Source: Francisella sp. SYW-9
GTDB taxonomy: Bacteria > Pseudomonadota > Gammaproteobacteria > Francisellales > Francisellaceae
Direction: 5' to 3'
Assembly (NCBI RefSeq): GCF_008711465.1
Contig: NZ_VXKQ01000008.1
Span: forward strand, 62,001-126,000
Length of the DNA stretch: 64,000 bases
Numbering within the stretch: position 1 is the first letter of the stretch; every line of letters starts with the position of its first letter. The translations under genes and the position numbers were made by a program. Below the pieces are notes generated by a model. The model saw only the letters and a program-made list of their open reading frames with translations, searched no databases and had not been told where the DNA came from. This document shows, in pieces, positions 11,404 through 20,669 of the stretch.

Positions 11404-13158
11404 TTATTGGGTTATATGAGTTTCTTTATCTATCAAGTATTGTATATTTGAATTTCTAGTTACTGATTTTTTTATAACTTTATTGAATATCTTTGATTGG
11501 CTAATTATATCTAGTTTATTTTTAGTCCTAGTTATAGCTGTATATATAAGCTGCTTTGTTAAAGCTTCATTATCATTATCAGGTAATATAATAGCTACCT
11601 CTTCAAACTCTGAACCTTGAGTTTTGTGAATTGTCATTACATATACTGTTTCATAATTAGGAAGCATATTCAAAGAAAATACTCTATCATCTTTACCATC
11701 AAAATACGCCCGAAGCTTACCGCTAGAGTCTGGCCAAATAATACCAATATCACCATTAAACAAACCTAATGAATAGCTATTTTGCGTTATCATAATAGGC
11801 CTAGCTTTATAGTTAGAATCTATTGTTTTACCCAATAACTTCTCAATCTTCTGATTTAGCTTATCTGTACCAATATCTAAATTTTTATTTGCTACTAATA
11901 TTCTAAATTTACTTAGCAGTTCCAAAGCTTCTTTATAGCTACTACATTTTTCTAAAGCTTTATATTTATCTGTATAGTTTCTAAGCAGTTTTTCACTATC
12001 TCTCGAGTCATAAAAACTAATATTCTCACTTCCATGATCCACTGGTGATACTTCACCTATCAATACACTATTTGCAAGATTATTTATATTTTGCTGTGAA
12101 CGATAATTCTTTAAAAGCTTAGTCGTATAGTTTGGTATATTTCCAGTTATATCAACAGTTAAGCTTGCTAAAAGGCTTCCTACTTCTACTGATGGTAATT
12201 GATTAATATCTCCTAACAATATTAACTTGGTATTTTCACCAACAGCTCGTATAAGTTTGATAAAAATATTTATATCTAACATAGATGCTTCATCTACAAT
12301 AATCACATCATAAGGAGCTTTTAATTCTTTATGATACTTAATATATTTTGAATTTGGACGCAAGCCTAAAAAGCGATGTATTGTTTGAGCTTCTAAGTTT
12401 TGTAGATAGTTAATAAGCTCCTGATCAGGGTTAGGAATGACTGAAAGAGCTAAAATACTAGCCAAAGTTTTCTTTAACGATTCTGTCATTCGCTGTGCCG
12501 CTTTACCTGTTGGTGCTAAAAGTGCTATCTTCTGCTGTTTATCATTAAACATTTGCATGGCTAATAGTAACTTTGCTACACTAGTTGTTTTACCTGTTCC
12601 GGGTCCTCCAGAAATTATGCTAAAGTCATAGTTAAAGCTATTTAAAACAGCTTGTCTTTGATAATCTATCTCTTCAGTAGTTTCAAACAGTCTAGATGCG
12701 ATCTCATTTAGTTTAGCATTATCACTGCAAGCTATGTTTTTACTAGTTTTTTGCCTAATAAATTCTGCAATTTCTTTCTCATAACACCATAACCTTTTGA
12801 TATATAAAGAATCAAACTCTTTAGCAAAATAAACAGGGAGTTTTGTATAGTTTATAGAGCCTAAAATATCTATAAGCCCTTTATAACTAGGTAGCTTATA
12901 CCCTTCTCTAAACTCTTGCTTATCATCTTGTGAAGCAAACAAAGTCTTATCTGCTAAATCTTTTATCTTAATACAGCTATGTCCAAAACTATGTGCTGAC
13001 ATAAGCTTCATTAATAAGTGAAATAAAGTATCTTTAGAGCTATTCTCTAATCGTATATTATGAGAGTTAATCAAAGCTAATACTTCTTTAGCAAAGAAAA
13101 AATCTACTGCCTGAATATCTGCCAACCTCTCTTTAGCTTCATGGAAAGTCTTATACAT
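11404..13158 (-). CDS. recD: exodeoxyribonuclease V subunit RecD
   Basis: 584 residues. SF1B 5'-3' helicase of RecBCD. Walker A is IISGGPGTGKTTS (about residue 180-192); VIIVDEASMLD is Walker B; LILLGDINQLPSVEVGSLL is motif III; and TIHKTQGSEFEEVAIILP plus YTAITRTKNKL are motifs V and VI. The ATG at 13158 is preferred over 13170 because GGAGG lies 5 nt before it; it overlaps the end of recB by 8 bp. The N-terminal RecB-interacting region is present. Slightly shorter than E. coli RecD (608). Confidence 0.95.
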   Translation of the reverse strand: MYKTFHEAKERLADIQAVDFFFAKEVLALINSHNIRLENSSKDTLFHLLMKLMSAHSFGHSCIKIKDLADKTLFASQDDKQEFREGYKLPSYKGLIDILGSINYTKLPVYFAKEFDSLYIKRLWCYEKEIAEFIRQKTSKNIACSDNAKLNEIASRLFETTEEIDYQRQAVLNSFNYDFSIISGGPGTGKTTSVAKLLLAMQMFNDKQQKIALLAPTGKAAQRMTESLKKTLASILALSVIPNPDQELINYLQNLEAQTIHRFLGLRPNSKYIKYHKELKAPYDVIIVDEASMLDINIFIKLIRAVGENTKLILLGDINQLPSVEVGSLLASLTVDITGNIPNYTTKLLKNYRSQQNINNLANSVLIGEVSPVDHGSENISFYDSRDSEKLLRNYTDKYKALEKCSSYKEALELLSKFRILVANKNLDIGTDKLNQKIEKLLGKTIDSNYKARPIMITQNSYSLGLFNGDIGIIWPDSSGKLRAYFDGKDDRVFSLNMLPNYETVYVMTIHKTQGSEFEEVAIILPDNDNEALTKQLIYTAITRTKNKLDIISQSKIFNKVIKKSVTRNSNIQYLIDKETHITQ

Positions 13159-16100
13159 TAGTACCTCCATTTAGTAAATTAGATAATTTACTAATAATTT
13201 CAAAAGATGGACTAGCTTGATATATTCCATAACCATTTTTCATACCACGTAAATAGAAATAATATACGCCACCAAAATGCTTCTCGAAATTATAATTTGG
13301 AATATTTTGTTTTAGATATTTATTTAACGCAACACTATATATTAGATACTGTAAATCATAAAAACTACTTTGATTTTTCTCCTGCATAGCTTGCTGATTA
13401 TAGTCTTCCAATTTATCACCAAGATAATTTGATTTATAATCCGCGACGTAAAACTTACCATCATATTCAAAAATCAAATCTATAAAACCATGTAGCATAC
13501 CAAAAATCTTATAATTACCTAGTTCATCAACCATTATTGAGCTATTACGATATTCTTCTAAGATCTTAATAATATTGTTTTTATAAAGCTTCTCATTAGC
13601 AATAGGAAAGTAGAACTCTGCTTCCTTAAGAGTTTTTGAGTTTGGAATATCTTTTAAGCAAAAGCTTTTTATATCCGTATTATGTTGAAATTGATTTGGC
13701 ATTTCACCGTTATTATCAAACAAGCTATATTGAATATCTTCATTAGAGTTTAACGATTTTGAACTAGATTCTGATATGTCACTATTTTTTATAGGCTTAA
13801 TCTCTGCAACTAAACATTCTTCTAACCAAGTTTTTAAATTATCAAAATCCTCTGTAGCAACCACTCTATACCTGTCCATTTGCTCTTGTAACAAAGTATG
13901 GTCAATTAAACCTGTACTAAAATCAGTATATTCTAAGACATTATGCAATATATTACCTATATCAGCACCTTTTACAGCTGTAAATCTAAACTCTAATTCA
14001 TCTTGTGATTCTTGAATTTGACTATCTTCCGACTCATCATTTTCTTTTTCTAAAGCTGTATTTTGTGCTTTTGATTTGGATATTTTTGAGAAAGATAACA
14101 TCTCCCAATTATCATCTTTTAATTTAGCTATTTCATTAGCTTGAAGATGCTGATTAACTTCTGTTTTATTTATATTATCTAACCCTAAAACTTCAAAATT
14201 ATTTATCTCTAAAAGCAGACTTTGATTATCTGGATTAGCTGTGATTTTTTGTACTTTTTCTAACCAGCTTTCATCTTTTTCATACCCTAAAAACTGTGCT
14301 AAAGGACTGTTAAATGAGTCATCACTAGCTACTTTAGCTCCCCCCTTTTTAGACTGATATCTAGCAACGCCAATATAACATCTATGTTCAGCTCGAGTTA
14401 CCGCGACATAAAATAGTCTCATTATCTCTTGTATAGTTTCTTGCTCAACTAGCTTTTTAGTCACATCACCTTTACCAATCTTATAAACAGTCTGCTCTAA
14501 GCTGCTATCATAATATTTATTAGCATTATTTAAGCTAAGTTTTTTAGAACTTATATAGCTTGCAAAAGGTATAAAAACAACTGAATACTCAAGCCCTTTT
14601 GAACCATGTATCGTAATTATTTTAATAAGATTATCATCACTTTCTAGTCTAAGCTCTCCCTCTGCTGTCAATGAACTTTTAATCTGCTGACGATACCATT
14701 TGATAAGTTGGTTCGGGTGTTTATATTTATTCTCAGCTACTTTTATAAGCTCTGCTAGATGTAATATATTTGTGATAGTCCTTTGTTTTGAACCATCTCT
14801 TTGACTAAAGCTTTCATGGATTAGTTGCATTATAAAAGCCATAAAACCACATTTATGCCATTTCATGCGTAGACTTTTAGCTTTTTCTATTTCCTCATCC
14901 CATGCTGAGATATCATCATCGTCTGTATATTTTATAAATTTATCAGCACTACCTCCTAAAAGACTAGTTGATAATGCTTTTTTTAATAAAGATTTATTCT
15001 CAAGCTCGTTAATACCTTCCATAACAGCTAATATTTCTGTCGATTCTTGGCTATGGTAGACATTATCCCTTTGACTTAGATAAACTGAACTTAATTTTTT
15101 ATTACTCAAAGCTTGCTGAATTTCTTTAGCTTGGGTACCATTTTCAACTAGTATAGCAATATCATTTTCTGCTACTTTTTTAGAGTTTAATAGTCTGACA
15201 ATTTCATTTGCTGTCCATGCTGATAAATTTTTATCAATATCATTTTTTTTATCTTCTTCTGATACTTCATAATAGAAATAGTTTATCGGCTTTAAACCAT
15301 CTCCAAAATCTCTAGCCTTCTCATTTGCTTTTGGTGATGCTTTAACAGTCTGATAACCAATACCTTTGCTAAATATATTTTCCCCAAGTTTACCCTCATC
15401 TTTTGGTTTATAATCTTCTTTATAAAAAAGACGATTATAAGCTTTTATCATTTCGCTAGTTGAGCGCCAGTTAGTGTCCATACTCCATTGATTTTCTTCT
15501 GGACAACTATTCTTAGCTTTCAAATATGTAAAGATATCCCCGCCTCTAAAACCATAAATTGCCTGCTTAGGATCGCCAATCATAAGAAGTAATAACTCAT
15601 TCATTCCCCTTTGGGACGAAGGGGTGGCAGTCGTAGACTGACGGGGTAGTTTACTATCTTGAGGATAAATAGTATCTAATATTTCATACTGCTCAGCATC
15701 CGTATCTTGAAACTCGTCAATAAGAGCTACAGGATACTGTGCTTGTAAGGTTTTTACTAAATCTGGAGAACTCTTAACACTTTGACAAAGCTTGGTAATT
15801 AAATCATTAAAATCTAAAACTCCTTTTTGCGCTTTAGCATTTGCAAAATCTTGGCGAATCTTTAGACATACTTCTTTAATAAATTGAGCTGATTTTTGCT
15901 GTCTAATTTCTAGCTGCAATTCTTTTAGTTCTTTAACACTAACAAATACTGGCTTTACTTTAGCCCCTTTAATCTTTTTACCATTTGTAATTATAGATAT
16001 ACCATCTGGAAATGGTGTTTCATCATCTAGTTTTAACCAGTCTAAAATTTTATGATATTCTTCTACTCGCCTTCCCTCTGGCTCCCCTTTACCTAACTTA

Positions 16101-16762
16101 GATAGAAAGTCATCAACAATATCTTGATTATTACTAAGAATATCTACTTGTTGTTTTTTACGTATATTAAATTCATCTAGACTAATAGGTTTATCAACAA
16201 CTATTTGATGATTAGACCTAATAACATTTAACAAACCACTTCTATCTAAAAACTTCTCTGGAGTATGTAGTTTATATGCTTTTAGATACTCAAAATTAGT
16301 TTTATTTTTATTGATATGTTTCCTAAAAAAATCCTCAACTACTTTTTGCAAGATATCAGAAGTATCAACTTCCATTGAAACATCCATCTCCATACCGCTT
16401 GCAAATGCTTGCTCATTCAAGACTTTTTTACAAAAACCATGTATTGTAAATATAGCAGCTTCATCGATCTCAAGTAATGCTCGTTTTAGATGTTTATAAT
16501 TTTCACTATCAGATTCTTTTTTCTCATCCGTATAGCTAGCTAATACTTTTCTGATCTTAGCTTCAACTCTACCAATAATTTCTTGGGTTGCATCTTTAGT
16601 GAATGTCATTACAAGAATATTATTGGGCAATAACTTTTTCTCTAACAAAAGTCGGATATAGAGCTTAGTGATATTAAAAGTCTTACCCGTACCAGCACTA
16701 GCCTCGATAATATGGCGATCTTGTAGGGGTATTATTTTTGCATCTAGGTTTTTCATACTCAT
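13151..16762 (-). CDS. recB: exodeoxyribonuclease V subunit RecB, with in-frame palindromic insertion
   Basis: 1203 residues. SF1A 3'-5' helicase plus nuclease. Walker A EASAGTGKTFNITKLY (about 18-33), motif II ALIDEFQDTDAEQYE (about 350), motif III GDPKQAIYGFRGGDIFTY, motif IV region MDTNWRSTSEM, motif V TIHGSKGLEYSVVF, motif VI RLFYVAVTRAEHR, and the C-terminal nuclease motif FYVADYKSNYLG. Between motifs II and III the protein has an extra segment of about 17 residues (about 371-387, LPRQSTTATPSSQRG) encoded by a 50-bp palindromic repeat. In E. coli this is a short loop. All catalytic motifs are intact, so the protein is probably active. Alternative start ATG at 16756. Promoter region shared with the 16818 gene side is short. 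Confidence 0.96.
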   Translation of the reverse strand: MSMKNLDAKIIPLQDRHIIEASAGTGKTFNITKLYIRLLLEKKLLPNNILVMTFTKDATQEIIGRVEAKIRKVLASYTDEKKESDSENYKHLKRALLEIDEAAIFTIHGFCKKVLNEQAFASGMEMDVSMEVDTSDILQKVVEDFFRKHINKNKTNFEYLKAYKLHTPEKFLDRSGLLNVIRSNHQIVVDKPISLDEFNIRKKQQVDILSNNQDIVDDFLSKLGKGEPEGRRVEEYHKILDWLKLDDETPFPDGISIITNGKKIKGAKVKPVFVSVKELKELQLEIRQQKSAQFIKEVCLKIRQDFANAKAQKGVLDFNDLITKLCQSVKSSPDLVKTLQAQYPVALIDEFQDTDAEQYEILDTIYPQDSKLPRQSTTATPSSQRGMNELLLLMIGDPKQAIYGFRGGDIFTYLKAKNSCPEENQWSMDTNWRSTSEMIKAYNRLFYKEDYKPKDEGKLGENIFSKGIGYQTVKASPKANEKARDFGDGLKPINYFYYEVSEEDKKNDIDKNLSAWTANEIVRLLNSKKVAENDIAILVENGTQAKEIQQALSNKKLSSVYLSQRDNVYHSQESTEILAVMEGINELENKSLLKKALSTSLLGGSADKFIKYTDDDDISAWDEEIEKAKSLRMKWHKCGFMAFIMQLIHESFSQRDGSKQRTITNILHLAELIKVAENKYKHPNQLIKWYRQQIKSSLTAEGELRLESDDNLIKIITIHGSKGLEYSVVFIPFASYISSKKLSLNNANKYYDSSLEQTVYKIGKGDVTKKLVEQETIQEIMRLFYVAVTRAEHRCYIGVARYQSKKGGAKVASDDSFNSPLAQFLGYEKDESWLEKVQKITANPDNQSLLLEINNFEVLGLDNINKTEVNQHLQANEIAKLKDDNWEMLSFSKISKSKAQNTALEKENDESEDSQIQESQDELEFRFTAVKGADIGNILHNVLEYTDFSTGLIDHTLLQEQMDRYRVVATEDFDNLKTWLEECLVAEIKPIKNSDISESSSKSLNSNEDIQYSLFDNNGEMPNQFQHNTDIKSFCLKDIPNSKTLKEAEFYFPIANEKLYKNNIIKILEEYRNSSIMVDELGNYKIFGMLHGFIDLIFEYDGKFYVADYKSNYLGDKLEDYNQQAMQEKNQSSFYDLQYLIYSVALNKYLKQNIPNYNFEKHFGGVYYFYLRGMKNGYGIYQASPSFEIISKLSNLLNGGTNV
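15603..15652. repeat. 50-bp palindromic element inside recB
   Basis: Two hairpins in series on the + strand: CCCCTT (15606-15611) with AAGGGG (15619-15624), and CAGTC (15628-15632) with GACTG (15636-15640), then ACGGGGTAGTTT. Identical at 48 of 50 positions to 25440-25489 in recC. It reads through in frame in RecB. Confidence 0.9.
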
Positions 16763-16817
16763 TAATTTTAGTCTTAAACCTTTTGAGATTATAGAAATTG
16801 ACTAAAATAATTATAAC

Positions 16818-18113
16818 CTAAGCACCTTTCTTTCCATAATTAGAATCCACTTTTATAAACTTCACACAAATTAATAAAGGTACAACTATGAGAAATATAA
16901 AAACAAATGTCCACTCATAGCCAACTAGTTCTTGGATATAACCACTAACAGCACGTATTGGAATCTGTACTAAAGTTATAAACCCTGAAAAAAATGCAAA
17001 GTGAGATGTTTTATAACTGCTATTTCTTATTAGATACATCATAAAAATGGCATACGCACATACAGCAAATGTAAAGCAAAACTTTTCAATTATAATAAAT
17101 ATTAATACTATGCTGTAACTCATATTTGGATCATGTGCAAGTATTATAAATAAACCATGAGGAACATTCATAATCAACACCATAGGTGCTAACCAAAATT
17201 TCAACCCCTTTTTATATATAAGATAGCCTCCTAATAATCCAGCAATAATAGTAAAAGGCACCACAACGGTACCATAGGCAAACCCAACTGATGCGTTACT
17301 CAGACCCATACCACCATGAGCATGAGTATCTATAAGAAAAAGCGGAAATATTGCTGAAACTAATAGCTCTCCAAGCTTATATAACACGATAAATGCTAGA
17401 CCTATCCAGATTCCCTCAAGCTGGAAAAATGTTTTATAAATTTGACATATCCGTTCAATTACACCTTCTCTTGGAGTTAGAGAATCAGTATTTTGCTTTT
17501 TATAACTATTAGGTCTCTCTGGTAATACAAAAAAGTGATATATAGCAAGACATAGTGTCACTATAGCAGCTATAGCTAATGATATTTGCCATGCAATAAA
17601 ATAATTATGTGTATAACTAAAAACAATACCTGATAATATAACCAAGAATCCTTGTGAAAAAAATTTCCCTAAGACAACAAATACAGACTGAAAGCCTAAG
17701 AAAAAAGATTGCCTCTCTGTCGGAAGATTTGAGACATAGTTACCTTCAACAGACATATCATGAGTATTACTATTAATAGAAAGTAGAAAAAATAATGCTA
17801 TAGTTATTGAGAAAAAATATGAACTACTAAGTGCTAGAATTATTAATAAAATAAATAAAGCTAATAATAGCTCTGTCATATATATCCACCACCTATTTGA
17901 TTTATAGATATCTAAAAAGACAGCTAAAAATGGCATTACTAATGATGGAAATAGAAACAAACTTGTATATGATGTAATCACTGCATTACCTACACCTAAA
18001 TTCTTAAGCATAATACTAGATACTACGAATATAAGAATATAAGGAAATCCTTCCATAAAGTATGTAGTTGGAACCCAGAACATACCTGATTTTTCGTATT
18101 TATTTAAATACAT
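16818..18113 (-). CDS. MFS transporter, PAT/AmpG-like
   Basis: 431 residues from the ATG at 18113, chosen because AAGAGG lies 4-5 nt upstream; a GTG at 18146 would add 11 residues. About 12 membrane helices. The N-terminus GMFWVPTTYFMEGFPYILI resembles the VPxxYFxxGxPY opening of the peptide/acetyl-CoA/muropeptide (AmpG) transporter family, and MSVEGNYVSNLPTERQS fits the central loop. Substrate unknown; muropeptides, nucleosides or siderophores are possible in this family. It lies between recB and the sir2 operon on the same strand, with no evident operon partner. Confidence 0.7.
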   Translation of the reverse strand: MYLNKYEKSGMFWVPTTYFMEGFPYILIFVVSSIMLKNLGVGNAVITSYTSLFLFPSLVMPFLAVFLDIYKSNRWWIYMTELLLALFILLIILALSSSYFFSITIALFFLLSINSNTHDMSVEGNYVSNLPTERQSFFLGFQSVFVVLGKFFSQGFLVILSGIVFSYTHNYFIAWQISLAIAAIVTLCLAIYHFFVLPERPNSYKKQNTDSLTPREGVIERICQIYKTFFQLEGIWIGLAFIVLYKLGELLVSAIFPLFLIDTHAHGGMGLSNASVGFAYGTVVVPFTIIAGLLGGYLIYKKGLKFWLAPMVLIMNVPHGLFIILAHDPNMSYSIVLIFIIIEKFCFTFAVCAYAIFMMYLIRNSSYKTSHFAFFSGFITLVQIPIRAVSGYIQELVGYEWTFVFIFLIVVPLLICVKFIKVDSNYGKKGA

Positions 18114-18336
18114 AGAGCCTCTTGACCTTACGTCAACATTGTTCACGCGTACATAGTATTATTATACTAAGGATAAATGTTTGCAAACTATCTCTAGCAC
18201 TTAGACAAATATATGTTTATAAATGAGTAAATATTCATTTATGAAAACTTGTAGTTATATAGGGAAAATAATTAAAGCAGTAGATTAGGTGTCAAATTAC
18301 TTAACAAGTCGGTAAACTTCTAAGATTTAAAAAGAA

Positions 18337-19167
18337 TTAATCCAAAATCTGCTCCAAAGCAGCCAAAGCTCTTTCTCTAATAGCCCAGCCTGTACCAGCT
18401 TCAACATAATTATCATTAGGATTTATTCTAATTAGCTTGGTATTATCACCATGTATTGCCAAAGTCCATTCATTATTCATACGTACTGTTGGAATTGTTG
18501 TGCCACAGCCTATTTCTATGATTGCTAGCTTTTGGTTTTTCGCCATAACAGAATCATGTAGCCATTTTTTATATTTCCCTTTTTGTTTGTCAGTATGATT
18601 AGCAACCCAATAGAAATCATCAAACATTAATATATTTGGTCTAGCTATACCACCACAATTATTACATTTAGGAAACCTATCAACTGTCATTTGCTCTTGA
18701 TTGACATATATAATTTCACGGTTATTCCATATCTCATCATTACAGTTCATAGCACATTGTAAATGATGGATGCTACCGTGTATCTCATATATTTTATTAT
18801 CATCATAACCAGCTTTTTGAAAGTGTCCATCAACATTTGAAGTATATACAAAATAGTTATTATTCTTGCTTTTGACTAAATCTAATAGCATCTTAAAACC
18901 TACATGAGGTTGAGTTTTACGATACATCTCCAATCTATGCCCATAAAATGCCCATGCTATATCAAGATTTGAGAAAAATTGTTGGACACTTGCAGCTTCC
19001 ATAAAATCTATATCTAACTTCTCAAATAATGGATATTCTTTCCAAAAACCATTCTTACCTCTAAAATCAGGTAAACCACTATCTACACTCATACCAGAGC
19101 CAGTTACTATAAGTACAGCATCAGCTTCTTGGATATAGTCTTTTATTTGGTTTAAATTTTCTATCAT
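18337..19167 (-). CDS. Sir2-family NAD-dependent protein deacylase
   Basis: 276 residues. Rossmann motif LIVTGSGMSVDSGLPDFRG (about 19-37), NAD-binding TSNVDGHFQKAG, catalytic His in YEIHGSIHHLQC, four zinc cysteines (CAMNC then CNNC), and RPNILMFDDFYW plus GCGTTIPTVRMNNEW in the distal lobe. All catalytic features of a soluble sirtuin are present, and there is no transmembrane or extra nuclease domain as in Sir2 defence effectors. It may remove acyl groups or act as an ADP-ribosyltransferase (some linked bacterial sirtuins do). It starts with a TAATG overlap on the upstream gene, so it is the last gene of a four-gene unit. Confidence 0.9.
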   Translation of the reverse strand: MIENLNQIKDYIQEADAVLIVTGSGMSVDSGLPDFRGKNGFWKEYPLFEKLDIDFMEAASVQQFFSNLDIAWAFYGHRLEMYRKTQPHVGFKMLLDLVKSKNNNYFVYTSNVDGHFQKAGYDDNKIYEIHGSIHHLQCAMNCNDEIWNNREIIYVNQEQMTVDRFPKCNNCGGIARPNILMFDDFYWVANHTDKQKGKYKKWLHDSVMAKNQKLAIIEIGCGTTIPTVRMNNEWTLAIHGDNTKLIRINPNDNYVEAGTGWAIRERALAALEQILD

Positions 19168-19766
19168 TATTTCACCTGTATACTATTACTATGTGCATGA
19201 AGCTTTATATCATAGCCAAAGCTCTCAATACGCAATATATTCATCAAATCCAAATCTGTATGGTCATACAAAGCATGAAAAACATAACAATGATTAAGAC
19301 AGTCAAACTCTCTAATAGTGCAATGATCTTTTTCATTAAGCTCTATACCAAATGGATGAATCTTAAGATTTCTACGAGCGACTTGCATATTTGACTCTAA
19401 AGTAACTAGGATATTATCAGCATCTTCACGATACAAAGGGTCTAGCTCTCCAACATGACCTTTAATCAAAACTGAGACTTCTAGATCAGTATCCCATAAA
19501 AAAATATCCCCTCGCATATACATCTTGGCAAGCTTCATATACTCTTTTGTAACTTCTACAGTAACTTTTTCGAGTTTCTCATTTATATCCCTAAAACCAC
19601 TTATAAACTTAGTAGCTAGCTCTTGATCGCTCAAAGGTTTATTTAGAAGCAAAAGAGGCATTGGCTCTACACCACAGTCATAATCATATTTATAACCATC
19701 TTCATAAAGCATATGCTTTCTTTCGATCTTTTTAGATTTTTCGTGCCAGTATTTTTCTACCATCAT
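19167..19766 (-). CDS. conserved protein of the sir2 operon, function unknown
   Basis: About 199 residues. The ATG at 19766 is chosen because GGGAGG lies about 6 nt upstream and because the reconstructed end of the preceding broken gene forms an ATGA overlap there; an ORF reading further upstream (to 19847) would merely extend into that broken gene. The protein is acidic and soluble, without a signal peptide or membrane segment. Recognisable islands are YRED, DTDLEVSVLIKGHVGELDP and HCYVFHALYDHTDLD, with several His and Cys residues in the C-terminal third. I do not recognise the family. The TAATG junction to sir2 implies joint translation and possibly a substrate or partner role for the sirtuin. 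Confidence 0.65.
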   Translation of the reverse strand: MMVEKYWHEKSKKIERKHMLYEDGYKYDYDCGVEPMPLLLLNKPLSDQELATKFISGFRDINEKLEKVTVEVTKEYMKLAKMYMRGDIFLWDTDLEVSVLIKGHVGELDPLYREDADNILVTLESNMQVARRNLKIHPFGIELNEKDHCTIREFDCLNHCYVFHALYDHTDLDLMNILRIESFGYDIKLHAHSNSIQVK

Positions 19767-20152
19767 ATATCCTCCCAAAACTCTGCTGTGTCTCGTTCTG
19801 TATATTTGCCTTACCATATGACAATATACAAAGCCGTACATTGCCATCTAGTCGCTCGCCAGTATAGTTAAAATACCCATCTATCTTTTGTATCATTTCG
19901 ATAGAGTCATCATTAGGTATATCAATATAAATATCACCACAATATCCTGCTAAGATACGACTATCTTTAAAAAATGGACCGCAAATTTCATGAGGAATAT
20001 TATTTGTCTTCTAGCCATTTCTTTGTTTCTTGCCATGGTTTGTAACTTTCATAATGCTCAAAAGATTTCAAATGATTGGATTTAACCTATATAAATAAGA
20101 CATCTCTTTGCTTTTCTCTAGCTATTTGATCGATGGTTTTTATTGCTCTCAT
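19763..20152 (-). pseudogene. broken gene in the sir2 operon (amber codon plus two compensating frameshifts)
   Basis: Reading from an ATG at 20152 (ATGA overlap with the upstream gene) gives MRAIKTIDQIAREKQRDVLF, then an in-frame TAG, then continued sensible sequence (FEHYESYKPWQETKKWLED). Near 20003-20008 the frame must shift by one base at an A-run to continue as NNIPHEICGPFFKDSRILAG and GDIYIDIPND. About 19805-19795 it must shift back to end as RDTAEFWEDI and a TGA at 19763-19765. The start and final stop are in the same frame, 129 residues apart. The ATGA overlaps at both ends mark it as a former operon member. It resembles small conserved hypothetical proteins ending FWE-; function unknown. 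Confidence 0.6.
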
Positions 20153-20382
20153 TTTTTCTCCTGATCCTGTCCATACATCATGCCCATTACATTTTTCAAA
20201 AGAAGCATTCCAATCATTACAGCAAGGCCTTTTTTGAAAAATCCAGATTGAGGATTTTGTACTGTATGTACGCACCAACCAACTATTGAAAAATATAAAA
20301 CTACCAAAGCTAAGATTATAAAAACACATATTGCTATTAGTATATACGGATGAGCATCAAAAAGACTTGTCAGATTTTGCAT
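20149..20382 (-). CDS. small membrane protein, first gene of sir2 operon
   Basis: 77 residues with AAGGAG 5 nt before the ATG. Two hydrophobic segments are visible, about residues 14-36 (ILIAICVFIILALVVLYFSI) and 48-65, and the tail QDQEKK is charged. A short residue pair GW-C-VHTVQ lies between them. Family not recognised. The stop overlaps the start of the broken downstream gene in ATGA form. An alternative ORF on the same strand (20087-20329) includes the end of that broken gene and is not considered real. Confidence 0.6.
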   Translation of the reverse strand: MQNLTSLFDAHPYILIAICVFIILALVVLYFSIVGWCVHTVQNPQSGFFKKGLAVMIGMLLLKNVMGMMYGQDQEKK

Positions 20383-20483
20383 AATATCTCCTTATAACTT
20401 TATTAGTACAAATTAATTATAAAGAACAAAAATGACAGCTTTATGTCGTTGATTTAAACTTCTAGAAAAATTAATTTAGCTAT

Positions 20484-20587
20484 CCCAAGTAACTTTTGAA
20501 ACCATTTTTGTCATCCTATAGCTTGACCATAGGATCTAGCTGTCATGAGCTCAAAACTTAGATTCTACGATCAAGTCGTAGAATGAC
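20484..20587. repeat. inverted pair of 29-bp palindromic repeats
   Basis: Copy A (20510-20538) reads GTCATCCTA, CTTGACC, TAGGATCTA in sequence. Copy B (20559-20587) is the same module in reverse orientation with GTCATTCTA, CTTGATC, TAGAATCTA. Where stem bases differ between the copies both sides change together (CCTAT/ATAGG versus TCTACGA/TCGTAGA). The flank 20484-20509 is also repeated near 54311. It fills part of the 287-bp gap between the sir2 operon and the WYL regulator. Confidence 0.7.
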
Positions 20588-20669
20588 TTATTTCTTTTGA
20601 GTTAACTATACTTAAGCTATTTGATCAAGTACTACTTTTAAGGGTAGTAGGCTATATTTTAAAACTTAC

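Noticed and set aside
12437-12631. Plus-strand ORFs inside recD, recB and other minus genes (also 13776, 14865, 16311, 22338, 25050)
   Set aside because: They lie entirely within well-recognised genes on the other strand and show no independent family or ribosome-site support.
18337-19167. Sir2 gene as an anti-phage NAD-depleting effector
   Set aside because: The protein is a normal-size zinc sirtuin without the extra HEPN, TIR or Argonaute partners of known Sir2 defence systems.
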